NCBI GenBank assembly: GCA_017889745.1
Contig: JAGGAG010000130.1
Location: 1-7,560, forward strand
Length of the DNA stretch: 7,560 nt
Direction of reading: 5' to 3'
Origin: Gemmatimonadota bacterium
Lineage (GTDB): Bacteria; Gemmatimonadota; Gemmatimonadetes; Gemmatimonadales; GWC2-71-9
Below, in pieces: positions 1 to 6,510 of this stretch; the first letter of the stretch is position 1; every line of letters starts with the position of its first letter. Position numbers and translations under genes: made by a program. The notes beneath the pieces are model-generated. The model was not told where the DNA came from and ran no database searches. It worked only from the letters and a program-made list of their open reading frames with translations.

Positions 1-1059
1 CAACGTGACATCACCACGGAGTTGTCCCATCGGCTCGGTACCCAGCGCTCCGGGGAGAACCAGCAACGGCTCCGGAGCGGCTCCACCGACGACCCCGAAG
101 CGTATCAGTTGTACCTGAAGGGCAACTACTTCTCAGGCCGGCTCACTCAGGACGGGTATGAGAAGGCCACCTCCTACTTCAAGCAGGCGCTGGCGATCGA
201 CTCGAACTACGCCCTGGCCTGGAATGGCCTGGCGTTCAACTACATCAACGCCGCCGACTGGTACACGGCGCCGAGGGAGGCACTCCCGCTCGCGCAGGTC
301 GCGGCAAGCCGGGCGCTGGCCATCGACCCGACCCTGGCCAGTGCACATCTGTCGCTCGCGCTTCTGGCCCAGTGGTACGACTGGGACTGGGCTGTCGCAG
401 AGCGGGAATACACCCGCGCCATCGGGATGCAGCCCGACGATCCGCGGACCCACGAGTTCTACGCATGGATGCTCGCAACCCTCGGACGCTACGACGAGGC
501 CGTCGCGGAAGCGACCCGGGCCCAGCAGCTCGATCCCGTGTCGGCGGAAGCGGCCAATATCCGGGGATTCGTGCTCCTGATGGCACACCGTTACGATGAG
601 GCGATGGCGCAGCTGCGCACCGCCATCGAGCTCGACCCGAACTACTGGTATGCCTACGACTTCCTGGGCCAGGTCTATGAACGGACAGGCCGGATGCCTG
701 AGGCTATCGCGGCGTACCAGAAGGCGCTCGAGCTCGAGAAGCCCAACGCGGAGAACTGGGCGAACCTCGCGCATGCCTATGCCCTGTCGGGCAAGCCGGC
801 CGAGGCACGCCGCATCCTCGACGAACTGAAGGCGACGTCCGCGCGCACCTACGTCACGCCCTACAGCATCGCACTCATCTACGCCGGCCTGGGGGAGAGG
901 GACCAGGCGCTCGCCTGGCTCGAGCGGGCCTACACCGCGCGCTCCGACATGCTGGTACTCTACATGGGCAACGACGGGCGCTGGGATCCACTCCGCGCTG
1001 ACCCGCGCTTCGTGGACCTCGTGCGCCGCATCGGCCTGCCGAAGGTGCCGGCCCCGTGA
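1..1059 (+). CDS. TPR-repeat protein, C-terminal part (5' end outside window)
   Basis: The reading frame is open from base 1, so the gene begins upstream; the TTG at 22 is probably internal. About 352 residues are visible. The first ones (QRDITTELSHRL, then GENQQRL) match the linker that, in TPR proteins fused to Ser/Thr kinase or winged-helix domains, follows a TolB/FlgO-like domain and precedes the repeats. From about base 100 to 940 there are roughly seven to eight TPR units with the usual A/Y/G/A spacing, such as AYQKALELEK, YDEAVAEATRAQQLDP and YDEAMAQLRTAIELDP. The tail (IALIYAGLGERDQALAWLERAY, then WDPLRADPRF) is the standard ending of that group in Acidobacteriota and Gemmatimonadota. 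The visible part is a protein-interaction scaffold; a kinase or DNA-binding output domain upstream is inferred. Its stop overlaps the next gene's GTG start (GTGA, 1056-1059), suggesting co-translation with the dehydratase. Confidence 0.9.
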   Translation, partial: QRDITTELSHRLGTQRSGENQQRLRSGSTDDPEAYQLYLKGNYFSGRLTQDGYEKATSYFKQALAIDSNYALAWNGLAFNYINAADWYTAPREALPLAQVAASRALAIDPTLASAHLSLALLAQWYDWDWAVAEREYTRAIGMQPDDPRTHEFYAWMLATLGRYDEAVAEATRAQQLDPVSAEAANIRGFVLLMAHRYDEAMAQLRTAIELDPNYWYAYDFLGQVYERTGRMPEAIAAYQKALELEKPNAENWANLAHAYALSGKPAEARRILDELKATSARTYVTPYSIALIYAGLGERDQALAWLERAYTARSDMLVLYMGNDGRWDPLRADPRFVDLVRRIGLPKVPAP

Positions 1060-2036
1060 GCGATCCCTTCCGCAAGACGACACTCGAACCCGTCCGCCCC
1101 GTCACCCTCGACGAGATCCGCGAGGCGCGCACGCGCATCGCCGGCACCGTGCTGCGGACGCCGCTCGTGCGGCTCGAACTGGGGCCGGACTACCCCGACA
1201 TCCGCCTCAAGCTCGAAAACCTGCAGCCCATCAACGCCTACAAGCTGCGTGGCGCTGCCAACGCCGTCGCCCGGCTGTCCGAGTCGGAGCGGAAGCGCGG
1301 CGTCTGGACCATCAGTGCCGGCAACGCCGGGCAGGGCGTGGCGTACGCCGCGCGGAAGGCGGGCATCCCCTGCACCGTCGTCGCCATCAGTGCCGCCCCC
1401 GTCTCCAAGCTCGATCGCATGAGGGCCCTCGGCGCGACGCTCGTGCTGATCTCCTACGACGAGGCGTGGAAGGCGCTCGAGGAGCGGTCGTATCCCGGCG
1501 TGGAGGGCACGTTCATCCATCCCTTCGACGACCACGACTTCATCGCCGGCCACGGCACCATGGGCCTCGAGATCCTCGAGGACGCGCCCGACACCGCCGC
1601 CGTCATCGCCGGTATCGGTGGGGGCGGACTCATCGCAGGACTTGGCAGCGCCATCAAAGCACTCAAGCCCGACGTGAAGCTGTTCGGAGCCGAGCCGGAA
1701 ACGGGGGCGCCCATGGCGCAGTCGCTCGCGATGGGATCGCCCCAGCGGTTCAAGGAATGGAAGGCGACCTTCGTCGATGGGGCCGGCGGCCAGAGCGTCT
1801 TTCCCCGCATGTGGGAGCGCATGCGGCCGCTCATCGACGGCAGCATCGTCGTCACCTTGGAGGAAACGAAGCGGGCCATGCGGCTGATGGCCGAGAAGGC
1901 GCGCGTCATCTCCGAGGGCGCCGGCGCGCTGCCCCTCGCCGCCGCGCTCACCGGCAAGGCCGGTCAGGGTCCGATCGTCGCCGTCGTCTCCGGCGGGAAC
2001 ATCGACCTGGCGAAGTTCTCCGAGCTGATCGCATGA
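1056..2036 (+). CDS. PLP-dependent threonine/serine dehydratase-like enzyme (fold type II)
   Basis: The 326-residue product is a catalytic domain only, without the C-terminal ACT regulatory domain of biosynthetic IlvA. Visible family motifs are TPLVRL (35-40), LKLENLQP (51-58), the PLP-binding lysine K63 in NAYKLRGA, SAGNAGQG (88-95), the glycine-rich phosphate loop GIGGGGLIAG (186-195), EGAGALPLA (287-295) and VSGGNID (311-317). Enzymes of this fold deaminate L-threonine or L-serine to a 2-oxo acid and ammonia, or racemise serine. Two motifs deviate: NAYK replaces the common GSFK, and SAGNAGQG replaces SSGNHAQG, so the true substrate is uncertain. The GTG start is chosen because it overlaps the preceding stop by 4 bp and AAGGTG lies 8 bases upstream at 1042-1047. 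Cytosolic. A related hydroxy-amino-acid lyase is possible; the family call is firm. Confidence 0.9.
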   Translation: MSDPFRKTTLEPVRPVTLDEIREARTRIAGTVLRTPLVRLELGPDYPDIRLKLENLQPINAYKLRGAANAVARLSESERKRGVWTISAGNAGQGVAYAARKAGIPCTVVAISAAPVSKLDRMRALGATLVLISYDEAWKALEERSYPGVEGTFIHPFDDHDFIAGHGTMGLEILEDAPDTAAVIAGIGGGGLIAGLGSAIKALKPDVKLFGAEPETGAPMAQSLAMGSPQRFKEWKATFVDGAGGQSVFPRMWERMRPLIDGSIVVTLEETKRAMRLMAEKARVISEGAGALPLAAALTGKAGQGPIVAVVSGGNIDLAKFSELIA

Positions 2037-2082
2037 GCCGATGCGACTGTCGCCTCGCTCACGACTGTCGACGGCCCACGCC
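2037..2082. terminator. Convergent gap with imperfect inverted repeat, possible bidirectional terminator
   Basis: The 46 bases between two convergent genes carry CGACTGTCG twice, at 2044-2052 and 2062-2070. Each copy is a palindrome apart from its central T, so the two copies can pair with each other: eight base pairs, one T-T mismatch and a 9-base loop (2053-2061). There is no T tract on either side, so it is not a classical intrinsic terminator. A Rho-assisted or purely structural role for both transcripts is inferred. Confidence 0.35.
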
Positions 2083-2086
2083 TCAC
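2075..2086 (-). repeat. 12-mer repeat, copy 1 (minus-strand GTGAGGCGTGGG)
   Basis: CCCACGCCTCAC on the plus strand is identical to the copy at 5843-5854. In both places it contains the TGA stop of the minus-strand gene that ends in a convergent gap. The two proteins are unrelated (DapA-like lyase and membrane protein), so common ancestry of the coding ends does not explain the identity. It may be a 3'-end element or a chance match. Confidence 0.5.
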
Positions 2087-3147
2087 GCAAGCCACCGATC
2101 GAGATTGGCCTTCACGAACTCATCGTCGGCAAGATGGGGATAGGCCGCGAGCACCCGGTCGATCTCGGCCATCTGGCCCGGTGATAACTCCTCTCCCGGA
2201 TCCAGGCACCAGCGTCCCCGCAGCAGCCCCCGGCGTCGCAGGATCTCGTGGATTCCCGGGATGCAGCCGCGGAAGTGGTTGGCGGCGTCGAAGATCGCAC
2301 CGTTGGCATCGGTGGTCTCCACCCCCAGTCTCAAGAGGTCCGCCAGCGGCTCGCGCCGGCCAGGCCACCGCACCCGGTCGAGCAGCGAAACGGCACTCCG
2401 GGTCCAGTACGCCCAGTGACCCAGCAGTCCGCCGGCCATGCGCAACGTCGCGTAGCCGTCGCGCCTCCGACGGCGCACGCGATACCTGATAAGGAGGTCG
2501 GCCACGATGTTGTCGTCGTTCCCGGTATAGAGCGCCACCTCCCGCTCCCGGCCCGCGTCGGCCACCGCACGGATCACGTCGAGCGTTGCATACCGGTTGA
2601 ACGGCGCGATCTTGATGCCCACCACGTTCTCGATCTCCACGAAGCGGCGCCAGAACCGATAGGAGAGCTCGCGCCCGCCAACCGATGGCTGCAGGTAGAA
2701 TCCCATGAGCGGGATCACCTCGGCGACCGCGCGACAGTGGGCGATGAGTTCGGCCTCGGTGGCGCGGAAGAGGGCTCCGAGGCTCAGAAGTCCCAGGTGA
2801 TAGCCGAGGTCATGCGCCACGCGCGCTTCTCCCAGTGCCTGGCGCGTCTTTCCCACCAGGCCGGCCACTCGCAGCACCGACGCGCGCCGCCGGCCCTCCC
2901 ACTCGGCCACGGTCTCCGCCGCCAGCGCGAGCACCGGGCGGTACAGGGCGAACCCGGGATGCCTGATGGCGAACTGGGTGGTATGCACGCCCACGGCGAC
3001 GCCACCCGCTCCCGCGTCGAGGTAGTATCGGGTCAGCGCTCGCTGCCGCCGCTCGTCGAGCCTGCGCGAGGCGGTGAGCGCCAGCGGATGCGCCGGGATG
3101 ACCATCCCGGCCCGAAAGGCCCGCCGGATCGGCGAAGGGATGCTCAG
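2083..3147 (-). CDS. Dihydrodipicolinate synthase (DapA) superfamily lyase/aldolase
   Basis: With the CTG start at 3147 the product has 354 residues, about 60 longer than classical DapA. It is a TIM-barrel class I lyase: K179 in VVGIKIAPFNR is the expected Schiff-base lysine, and Y151 in GFYLQPSVGG matches the catalytic tyrosine position. The classical TTGE substrate loop is not present; the equivalent stretch reads GVHTTQF (53-59). The extra C-terminal part holds NHFRGCIPG (290-298) and a helical tail. These features separate it from lysine-pathway DapA and suggest cleavage or condensation of another 2-oxo acid, such as a sugar-acid derivative. The start is CTG because the ribosome site GGAGG is 7 bases upstream, CTGA overlaps the previous stop, and IPSPIRRAFRAGMVIPAHP is the expected family N-terminus. 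ATG alternatives at 3213 and 3105 lack a ribosome site. It follows the epimerase-like gene as the second gene of its unit. Confidence 0.88.
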   Translation of the reverse strand: MSIPSPIRRAFRAGMVIPAHPLALTASRRLDERRQRALTRYYLDAGAGGVAVGVHTTQFAIRHPGFALYRPVLALAAETVAEWEGRRRASVLRVAGLVGKTRQALGEARVAHDLGYHLGLLSLGALFRATEAELIAHCRAVAEVIPLMGFYLQPSVGGRELSYRFWRRFVEIENVVGIKIAPFNRYATLDVIRAVADAGREREVALYTGNDDNIVADLLIRYRVRRRRRDGYATLRMAGGLLGHWAYWTRSAVSLLDRVRWPGRREPLADLLRLGVETTDANGAIFDAANHFRGCIPGIHEILRRRGLLRGRWCLDPGEELSPGQMAEIDRVLAAYPHLADDEFVKANLDRWLA

Positions 3148-4160
3148 AACGTTCCCTCCCGCGACTCGAAGTGTGTCGGCTTGTTGAGCGACCGCCCGCC
3201 CCGCTCCACCCATTCGGCCACGCGCGCAATCATCTCATCGATGCCCACCTCGGGCGGCCCGAACAGCGCTTCCATTCGCGAGGCATCGCTCAGCAGCGCG
3301 GTGGGCGCCTCGGCGCCCGCGAGGCGGGGTTGGATATTCCACCGCTTCCCGAATTGTTCGGCCAGCCAGCGCACCGACACCGCGGGTCGCCCGGTGACGT
3401 TGAGCAGCAGCGGCGGTGAGGTGCAGGCACCAAGGGCCCGAAGCGCAACCGCGTTGGCATCACGCTGCCAGATCACGTTCACCCACCCCATCACCACATC
3501 CACCGGGCGTCTCTCGCGCACCCGGTCGGCGATGTCGCGCAGCACGCCGTATCGTGGCTCGATGGCGTAGTTGAGGCGAAGGATTGCCATCGGCGTCCCG
3601 TTCCGACGGGAGAAGAACTCGAGGATCCGCTCCCGGGCCAGGGTCGATTGCGCGTACTCGCCGACGGGACCCGTCGGGTCAGTTTCGGAAGGGCCGTTCG
3701 TGTCGGTGGGGGTCAGGGGATAGACGTTGCCGGTGGAGAACGCGACGATCCGCGATCGCGCATAGCGCCCGGCCACGGCACCCGGCACCCACGCATTCAG
3801 GGCCCAGGTGCGGGCTTCATCGCCCGTAGTGCCGAACTTCTGCCCCACCATGTAGACGATGTTGGAAGCGTCGGGGAGCCTCGCGAGCTGCGCAGGATCC
3901 ACCAGGTCGGAGCGAAGGGTCATGATACCCTCGGCCTCGAGGGTCGCACGCAGTTCGGGATTCGAGAATCGCGCCACCGCGATCACGCGGCTGCGCCTGC
4001 CGGCCTCGCGCAGGCTGCGGGCGGCCAGCCGGACGAGGCTCGGCCCCATCTTGCCACCCGCGCCGAGGACCACGATATCTCCCTCGAGGGCCGACATGGC
4101 CTCGACTACGGCGGGGACCGGCTGCGCGAGAAGCTGTTCCAGCAGGGGTTCGTCTGGCAC
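3144..4160 (-). CDS. NAD(P)-binding epimerase/dehydratase-like protein (extended SDR fold)
   Basis: The 338-residue product begins with a short helical leader, then a Rossmann strand and nucleotide loop, DIVVLGAGGKMGPSLVRLA (28-46), and continues with an extended-SDR pattern: acidic D85 in RSDLVDP, VYMVGQKFG (102-110), FSTGNVYP (141-148) with the active-site serine, and EYAQSTLARERILEFF (168-183). In canonical SDR enzymes the tyrosine is followed by lysine at +4 (YxxxK); here Y169 is followed by T173, so the usual catalytic pair is incomplete. It may be a redox enzyme with altered chemistry or an NAD(P)-binding isomerase or dehydratase. The start is GTG; no other start codon exists upstream in frame, and no clear ribosome site is visible, so the gene could be leaderless. 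Its TGA overlaps the CTG of the DapA-like gene, implying a shared pathway. The substrate is unknown. Confidence 0.88.
   Translation of the reverse strand: MPDEPLLEQLLAQPVPAVVEAMSALEGDIVVLGAGGKMGPSLVRLAARSLREAGRRSRVIAVARFSNPELRATLEAEGIMTLRSDLVDPAQLARLPDASNIVYMVGQKFGTTGDEARTWALNAWVPGAVAGRYARSRIVAFSTGNVYPLTPTDTNGPSETDPTGPVGEYAQSTLARERILEFFSRRNGTPMAILRLNYAIEPRYGVLRDIADRVRERRPVDVVMGWVNVIWQRDANAVALRALGACTSPPLLLNVTGRPAVSVRWLAEQFGKRWNIQPRLAGAEAPTALLSDASRMEALFGPPEVGIDEMIARVAEWVERGGRSLNKPTHFESREGTF
3154..3160 (-). promoter_or_regulatory. Shine-Dalgarno GGGAGGG for the CTG-started DapA-like gene
   Basis: Read on the minus strand, GGGAGGG lies inside the last codons of the epimerase-like gene, and its GGAGG core (3159-3155) is 7 bases ahead of the CTG at 3147. 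No in-frame ATG, GTG or TTG falls at a suitable distance. It is the strongest ribosome-binding match near this junction and decides the start. Confidence 0.7.
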
Positions 4161-4222
4161 GAGCCGGGGGTTGAGGTGTGCGGATAGCGTACCCTCGAAT
4201 GGGGAGGGATGACAAGCGCCGA
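4161..4222. promoter_or_regulatory. 62-bp divergent intergenic region, presumed promoters
   Basis: This gap separates the divergent epimerase-like and monooxygenase genes, so at least one promoter for each direction should lie here or inside the flanking coding starts. On the plus strand TTGAGG (4171-4176) and TCGAAT (4195-4200), 18 bases apart, are a weak sigma-70-like pair. GGGGAGGG at 4201-4208 is a possible ribosome site, 14 bases from the ATG at 4223, longer than ideal. No operator palindrome was recognised. The short gap makes joint control of both units plausible. Confidence 0.35.
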
Positions 4223-5788
4223 ATGGACACTGACGTGCTCATCGTTGGCGCCGGACCCACCGGGCTGATGCTCGCGAACCAGCTCGCCCGCCGTGGCGTG
4301 CGCGCGATGATCATCGACCGGCATGCCGGACCGTCGCGTGAAACGAGGGCACTGGGCGTGCAGGCACGCACCCTCGAGATCTACTCGCAGCTTGGGGTCG
4401 TCGGGCCGGCCCTCGCCCTTGGCAAGCGCACGGCCGGCGCCAACGTGTGGTCGGAGGGACGCCTGGCGGCGCGAATTCCGCTGGGAGACATCGGGCGCGA
4501 TATCAGCCCATACCCCTTCCTCCTGATCCTGGGCCAGGACGACAATGAACGGATCCTGGGGGATAATCTCAGCGGCCTGCATGTGGCTGTTCAGTGGAAT
4601 ACCGAGCTGGTCGGCCTGGTGCAGGAGCCCGCGCAGGTCAGGGTGACCCTGAAGCAGCCCGACGGCATGCGCCGGGAGGTCAGGGCCGCCTGGGTCGCCG
4701 GGTGCGACGGCGCGCGCAGCGCGGTGCGCGAGCTGAACGGGATTGCGTTCGAGGGCGCTCCATACGAGCACGTGTTCTTCGTCGCCGATGTGCAAGTGAC
4801 GGGAGCGATGGTTCCGGACGAGCTCAACGTCTACCTGTGGCGGGAAGGCTTTCATCTCTTCTTCCCGATGCGTGGTACCGATCACTGGCGGCTCGTTGGC
4901 ATCCTGCCGCGGGATTTGCGGGGAAGAGACGATCTCGCGTTCGAGGAAGTGATTCCCTCGGTACGCCATGAAGCGGGAAGCGGACTGTCCTTCAGGTCGT
5001 GCAGCTGGTTCTCCACCTACCGCATTCACCACCGGCGCGCGGCGCACTTTCGTGAGCGCCGCTGCTTCCTCCTCGGCGACGCGGCGCATATCCACAGTCC
5101 CGTGGGCGCGCAGGGCATGAATACCGGTCTGCAGGACGCGTACAACCTGGCATGGAAGCTCGCCCTGGTAACGTCGGGGCGCGCCGGCACGGCTCTGCTC
5201 GATTCCTACGAGGAGGAACGCATCCCGGTCGCCCGGCGATTGTTGAGCACCACCGACCAGGCCTTTTCGCTGATTGTCTCGGACAGTCCGCTGGTGGGCC
5301 TGCTGCGCACGCGCGTCTTCCCGAAGGTCGCCGCCTTCGCCATGCGGAACGAGCGGATGCGGAAGCTCGCGTTTCGCACCGTCTCCCAGACCGGCATCGC
5401 GTACCGCGACAGCCGGTTGTCGGAGACGATGGCAGGCCTGCCTGGTGCCTCACCCCGCGCCGGAGACCGTTTTCCGTGGTTGCAGCTCAAGTTGCAGCCG
5501 GGCGGCCCCACCGAGGACCTGTTCGCGCGCCTCGGCGACACGCGGTTCAACCTGATGCTCCTCGGTCAGGCCGCACCCGCGGGCGGCTTGCCGCTGCTCG
5601 GCGACATGCTGCGCATCCACGTGGTACCCGAGGATCTCGTCAATGACCGGGAGCTCGCCCGCGCGCAGATCTCGCGGCCCTCCTTCTATCTCCTGCGGCC
5701 TGACGGCCATATCGGGCTCGCCGGCACCCTTTTCGACGCCGCCGCGGCGACGCAATACCTGTCGCAACACCTGCATCTGACATCCTGA
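4223..5788 (+). CDS. Class A FAD-dependent monooxygenase (aromatic hydroxylase type)
   Basis: The 521-residue product is a group A flavoprotein monooxygenase, which uses NAD(P)H and O2 to hydroxylate an aromatic or polyketide-like substrate. All three signatures are intact: the FAD Rossmann motif VGAGPTG (8-14) with acidic D32, the DG motif GCDGARSAVR (160-169) that helps bind FAD and NAD(P)H, and the GD motif LLGDAAHIHSPVGAQGMN (283-300). LGQDDNER (103-110) and SYEEERIPVA (328-337) are also typical. The last ~100 residues, including SFYLLRPDGHIGLAG, match the thioredoxin-like C-terminal domain of phenol- and pentachlorophenol-hydroxylase relatives, without cysteines. The ATG at 4223 places the flavin motif at the normal distance; in-frame GTG 4178 and ATG 4199 would add up to 15 unusual residues. 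No aromatic-catabolism or biosynthetic genes lie nearby, so the substrate cannot be named. It is transcribed alone. Confidence 0.92.
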   Translation: MDTDVLIVGAGPTGLMLANQLARRGVRAMIIDRHAGPSRETRALGVQARTLEIYSQLGVVGPALALGKRTAGANVWSEGRLAARIPLGDIGRDISPYPFLLILGQDDNERILGDNLSGLHVAVQWNTELVGLVQEPAQVRVTLKQPDGMRREVRAAWVAGCDGARSAVRELNGIAFEGAPYEHVFFVADVQVTGAMVPDELNVYLWREGFHLFFPMRGTDHWRLVGILPRDLRGRDDLAFEEVIPSVRHEAGSGLSFRSCSWFSTYRIHHRRAAHFRERRCFLLGDAAHIHSPVGAQGMNTGLQDAYNLAWKLALVTSGRAGTALLDSYEEERIPVARRLLSTTDQAFSLIVSDSPLVGLLRTRVFPKVAAFAMRNERMRKLAFRTVSQTGIAYRDSRLSETMAGLPGASPRAGDRFPWLQLKLQPGGPTEDLFARLGDTRFNLMLLGQAAPAGGLPLLGDMLRIHVVPEDLVNDRELARAQISRPSFYLLRPDGHIGLAGTLFDAAAATQYLSQHLHLTS

Positions 5789-5806
5789 GCGCAGAACCGC
5801 TTGCCA

Positions 5807-5841
5807 CTCACCGCTCACCGCTCACCGCTCACCGCCCACCG
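5807..5841. repeat. Heptanucleotide tandem repeat (CTCACCG)4 plus one variant
   Basis: Four exact head-to-tail copies of CTCACCG occupy 5807-5834, followed by CCCACCG at 5835-5841. Decayed units may extend the array on both sides: 5800-5806 reads CTTGCCA and 5849-5855 reads CCTCACC. On the minus strand the unit is CGGTGAG. The array fills most of the 62-bp gap between the convergent monooxygenase and membrane-protein genes and lies outside both coding regions. No terminator hairpin with a T tract is visible, so the array is the main candidate for a 3'-end function here, or is simply a slippage-prone repeat. Confidence 0.9.
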
Positions 5842-5842
5842 A

Positions 5843-5854
5843 CCCACGCCTCAC
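5843..5854 (-). repeat. 12-mer repeat, copy 2 (minus-strand GTGAGGCGTGGG)
   Basis: This exact copy of the 12-mer at 2075-2086 spans the TGA stop of the membrane-protein gene and abuts the heptad array. Its TGAGGCG core resembles the array unit CGGTGAG, so the array and this 12-mer may belong to one repeat family. Confidence 0.5.
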
Positions 5855-6510
5855 CCCAGCGCCACCTGCGCCAGTACCACCGCTCCGGTGCCCACCAGCG
5901 CCACCGCCCATACCAGGTCCACGTTGAACCACACGCTCGTAAGGCGCCGCAGCCCGAGCTTCTCGTAGACCAGCCATGCCACGAGTCCGGTGATGAACAG
6001 GTAGCCCGCCGTGTGCACCCCTGCCGCAAGCCAGGCCGCCTGTCCCGGCAGCATCGACGCGTGCATCACGCCGTGATGCGCTTCCGATCCCGCCAGCACC
6101 CCGGCCATGAGCGGCAGCACCATCAGCCCGGCGCCGTGCGCCGACGCCATCAGGAACGACCAGGAGGTGAGCTGGCGCGCGTTCGCCCGCATCCCCGCGC
6201 CGCGCGGATGCCGGTGCCACCGCAGCCGGTACAGCCCGAGCCCGACCAGCGTCGCACCCAGCGCAAGCCGCACTGCGTCCTCCGGTAGTGCGCCGCCGAT
6301 CGCCAGGAGCATCAGCAGCGCCGCGCCCACTGCCAGCGCATGGCCCGCGGCGAGCGGGGGCAGGGCGCGCCACACCGCGCGCCCCTGTCGCTCCTGGAAC
6401 CCGAGTGCCACCGCGAAGAGCCAGCCCATTCCGGGGTTGAGTCCGTGCAGCGCGCCAAGGAGGAGCAGCGTCACCCAGGGAAGCCCCTGGTGCCACGAAG
6501 CGTCGCTCAT
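5851..6510 (-). CDS. Six-helix membrane protein, NicO/UreH/TauE-like
   Basis: The 219-residue product is strongly hydrophobic, with about six predicted membrane segments near residues 11-37, 48-72, 81-96, 116-140, 157-182 and 195-218. The first carries GALHGLNPGMGW (19-30), which recalls the His/Pro/Gly motif of RcnA/NicO nickel-cobalt exporters and UreH-like proteins, although the classical HX4DH signature is absent. A second half-motif, ASAHGAGLMVLPLMAG (122-137), gives the protein an internal two-fold look. Further histidines (57, 145, 146, 150, 166) lie in or near membrane segments and could bind metal. The function is unassigned: metal, sulfite-type anion or other small-solute transport are all possible. 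The ATG at 6510 overlaps the stop of the SBP56 gene as ATGA, so the two are probably translated together. The same frame stays open far upstream, but that part is antisense-free shadow of the SBP56 gene and is not membrane-like. Confidence 0.82.
   Translation of the reverse strand: MSDASWHQGLPWVTLLLLGALHGLNPGMGWLFAVALGFQERQGRAVWRALPPLAAGHALAVGAALLMLLAIGGALPEDAVRLALGATLVGLGLYRLRWHRHPRGAGMRANARQLTSWSFLMASAHGAGLMVLPLMAGVLAGSEAHHGVMHASMLPGQAAWLAAGVHTAGYLFITGLVAWLVYEKLGLRRLTSVWFNVDLVWAVALVGTGAVVLAQVALG

Noticed and set aside
960..2090. Minus-strand open frame (376 codons) opposite the dehydratase
   Set aside because: Shadow of the plus-strand dehydratase; Gly/Asp/Arg-rich composition and no motif.
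2248..3570. Long plus-strand open frame (440 codons) opposite the DapA-like and epimerase-like genes
   Set aside because: It is antisense to two genes with clear family motifs; its translation is Arg/His/Pro-rich with no recognisable domain, as expected from a GC-rich shadow frame.
4178..4222. Upstream starts (GTG 4178, ATG 4199) for the monooxygenase
   Set aside because: They add charged residues before the flavin-binding strand that family members normally lack, and would shrink the divergent gap to as little as 17 bp.
4106..5095. Minus-strand open frame (329 codons) opposite the monooxygenase
   Set aside because: The overlapping monooxygenase has all three flavoprotein motifs; this frame has none and low-complexity composition.
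5807..5841. CRISPR array
   Set aside because: Units are 7 bp, contiguous, with no spacers; it is a simple tandem repeat.
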